From Tetrahymena thermophila SB210 (Eukaryota; Ciliophora; Oligohymenophorea; Hymenostomatida; Tetrahymenidae): a DNA stretch of 64,000 nucleotides. Numbering within the stretch: position 1 is the first letter of the stretch; each line of letters starts with the position of its first letter. Made by a program: the position numbers and the translations under genes. Positions 63,701-64,000 of the stretch are shown here, piece after piece. The stretch is from assembly GCF_000189635.1 (NCBI RefSeq), contig NW_002476425.1, positions 1-64,000 on the forward strand, written 5' to 3'. Below the pieces are notes generated by a model. That model made no database searches. It worked only from the letters and a program-made list of their open reading frames with translations, and was not told where the DNA came from.

Positions 63701-64000
63701 AGCTTAGAAAAATGCTAAAAAATAACTTCCTTACAATTAAATTTAGAGTATTTATTTTTTATATTAAATTTAGCAACACAATAATTTTAAATTAAAACAG
63801 ACAAAATAATATTTTGGCATAAGGGGCTAAGTATATTCGATAAAGCCTTGAAAAATTGTAAAATATAACATCTCTATATTTGGGTTTGTAGTAAATATAT
63901 AAAAATTTTTTTTTATTCACAAATAATCCTTTTACAAATTTTTAAAGAATGAACAATTTAAATGCCGAAGGAGCTAAAAATTTAGGAATGGGTTTAGAAA
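60733..64000 (+). CDS. Zinc-binding/coiled-coil protein with one-repeat-per-exon leucine-rich repeats (partial)
   Basis: Exons: 60733-61731, 61820-61903, 61956-62059, 62431-62529, 62630-62719, 62905-62991, 63044-63133, 63225-63314, 63367-63456, 63513-63602, 63658-63747, 63801-63890, 63948-beyond 64000. Exon 1 encodes C26-P-L-H29 and C46-L-K-C49, a small zinc site, then coiled coil and N-K-F-N-F-C-S. From exon 4 each exon encodes one leucine-rich repeat of about 30 residues (I-x-A-E-G-A-K-x-I-x-x-x-L-E-K-x-x-N-x-T-x-L-x-L-N-L), of the ribonuclease-inhibitor kind that binds proteins. Repeat exons are 90 nt (62431-62529 is 99, 62905-62991 is 87) and begin one base into phase 2. The 61731/61820 splice is needed to pass an in-frame TGA at 61842. 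The gene runs off the window. Confidence 0.8.
62762..62772 (+). repeat. Intronic G-run
   Basis: Six G, one A, four G, followed by TT, in the intron between exons 62630-62719 and 62905-62991. The end (ggggtt) matches the Tetrahymena telomere unit once, but there is no array. Confidence 0.7.

Overview
The window reads as nuclear DNA of an oligohymenophorean ciliate, most likely Tetrahymena. It is very AT-rich, introns are short and almost pure A/T, and long reading frames appear only if TAA and TAG encode glutamine and TGA is the sole stop. Two near-identical gene copies (202-2859 and 5005-7020) show this directly: CAA at 1861 is TAA at 6664, and TAA at 1918 is CAA at 6721, both in frame. Standard-code ORF calls therefore miss nearly every gene here. 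I rebuilt the models by eye with the ciliate code. Each spliced model keeps reading frame and phase across all its junctions.

Left part (1-11.2 kb). An ADP-ribosyltransferase-like gene is present twice as a segmental duplication with a constant 4803-bp offset through the coding region. The right copy stops abruptly at 6975. There it joins, inside an exon, a minus-strand leucine-rich-repeat gene whose 90-nt repeat exons run from 8130 down to the break. Next is a minus-strand gene (9419-11158) with a small zinc-binding N-terminus, coiled coils and a C-terminal beta-rich domain.

Middle part (11.9-43.3 kb). In order: a 1407-residue HEAT/karyopherin-like protein (-), a Rab-type GTPase (+), a six-exon EF-hand-like protein resembling dynein regulatory complex subunit 8 (+), a coiled-coil protein preceded by a 23-base poly-C run (+), a three-exon orphan (-), a Sam50/Omp85-like beta-barrel protein (+), a 16-exon, 1830-residue membrane protein with a PAS domain (-), a short VEFS-box protein resembling the C-terminus of Su(z)12 (-), and a small secreted cysteine-rich protein (-).

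Right part (43.3-64 kb). A repeat-rich block holds a tandemly duplicated orphan gene (45885-46799 and 48873-49697) and a broken third copy. It is followed by a dual-specificity phosphatase with a long Q/N-rich tail (-), a four-exon orphan (+), and a gene that runs off the window. That last gene joins the same zinc/coiled-coil N-terminus seen at 9.4-11.2 kb to leucine-rich repeats encoded one per exon.

The genes do not form an operon or a shared pathway; this is ordinary eukaryotic gene spacing. The clearest theme is local duplication and remodelling of lineage-specific families: the ADP-ribosyltransferase pair, the zinc/coil family with alternative C-termini, and the 45-51 kb orphan family. 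I saw no tRNA, rRNA, CRISPR array or recognisable transposon.
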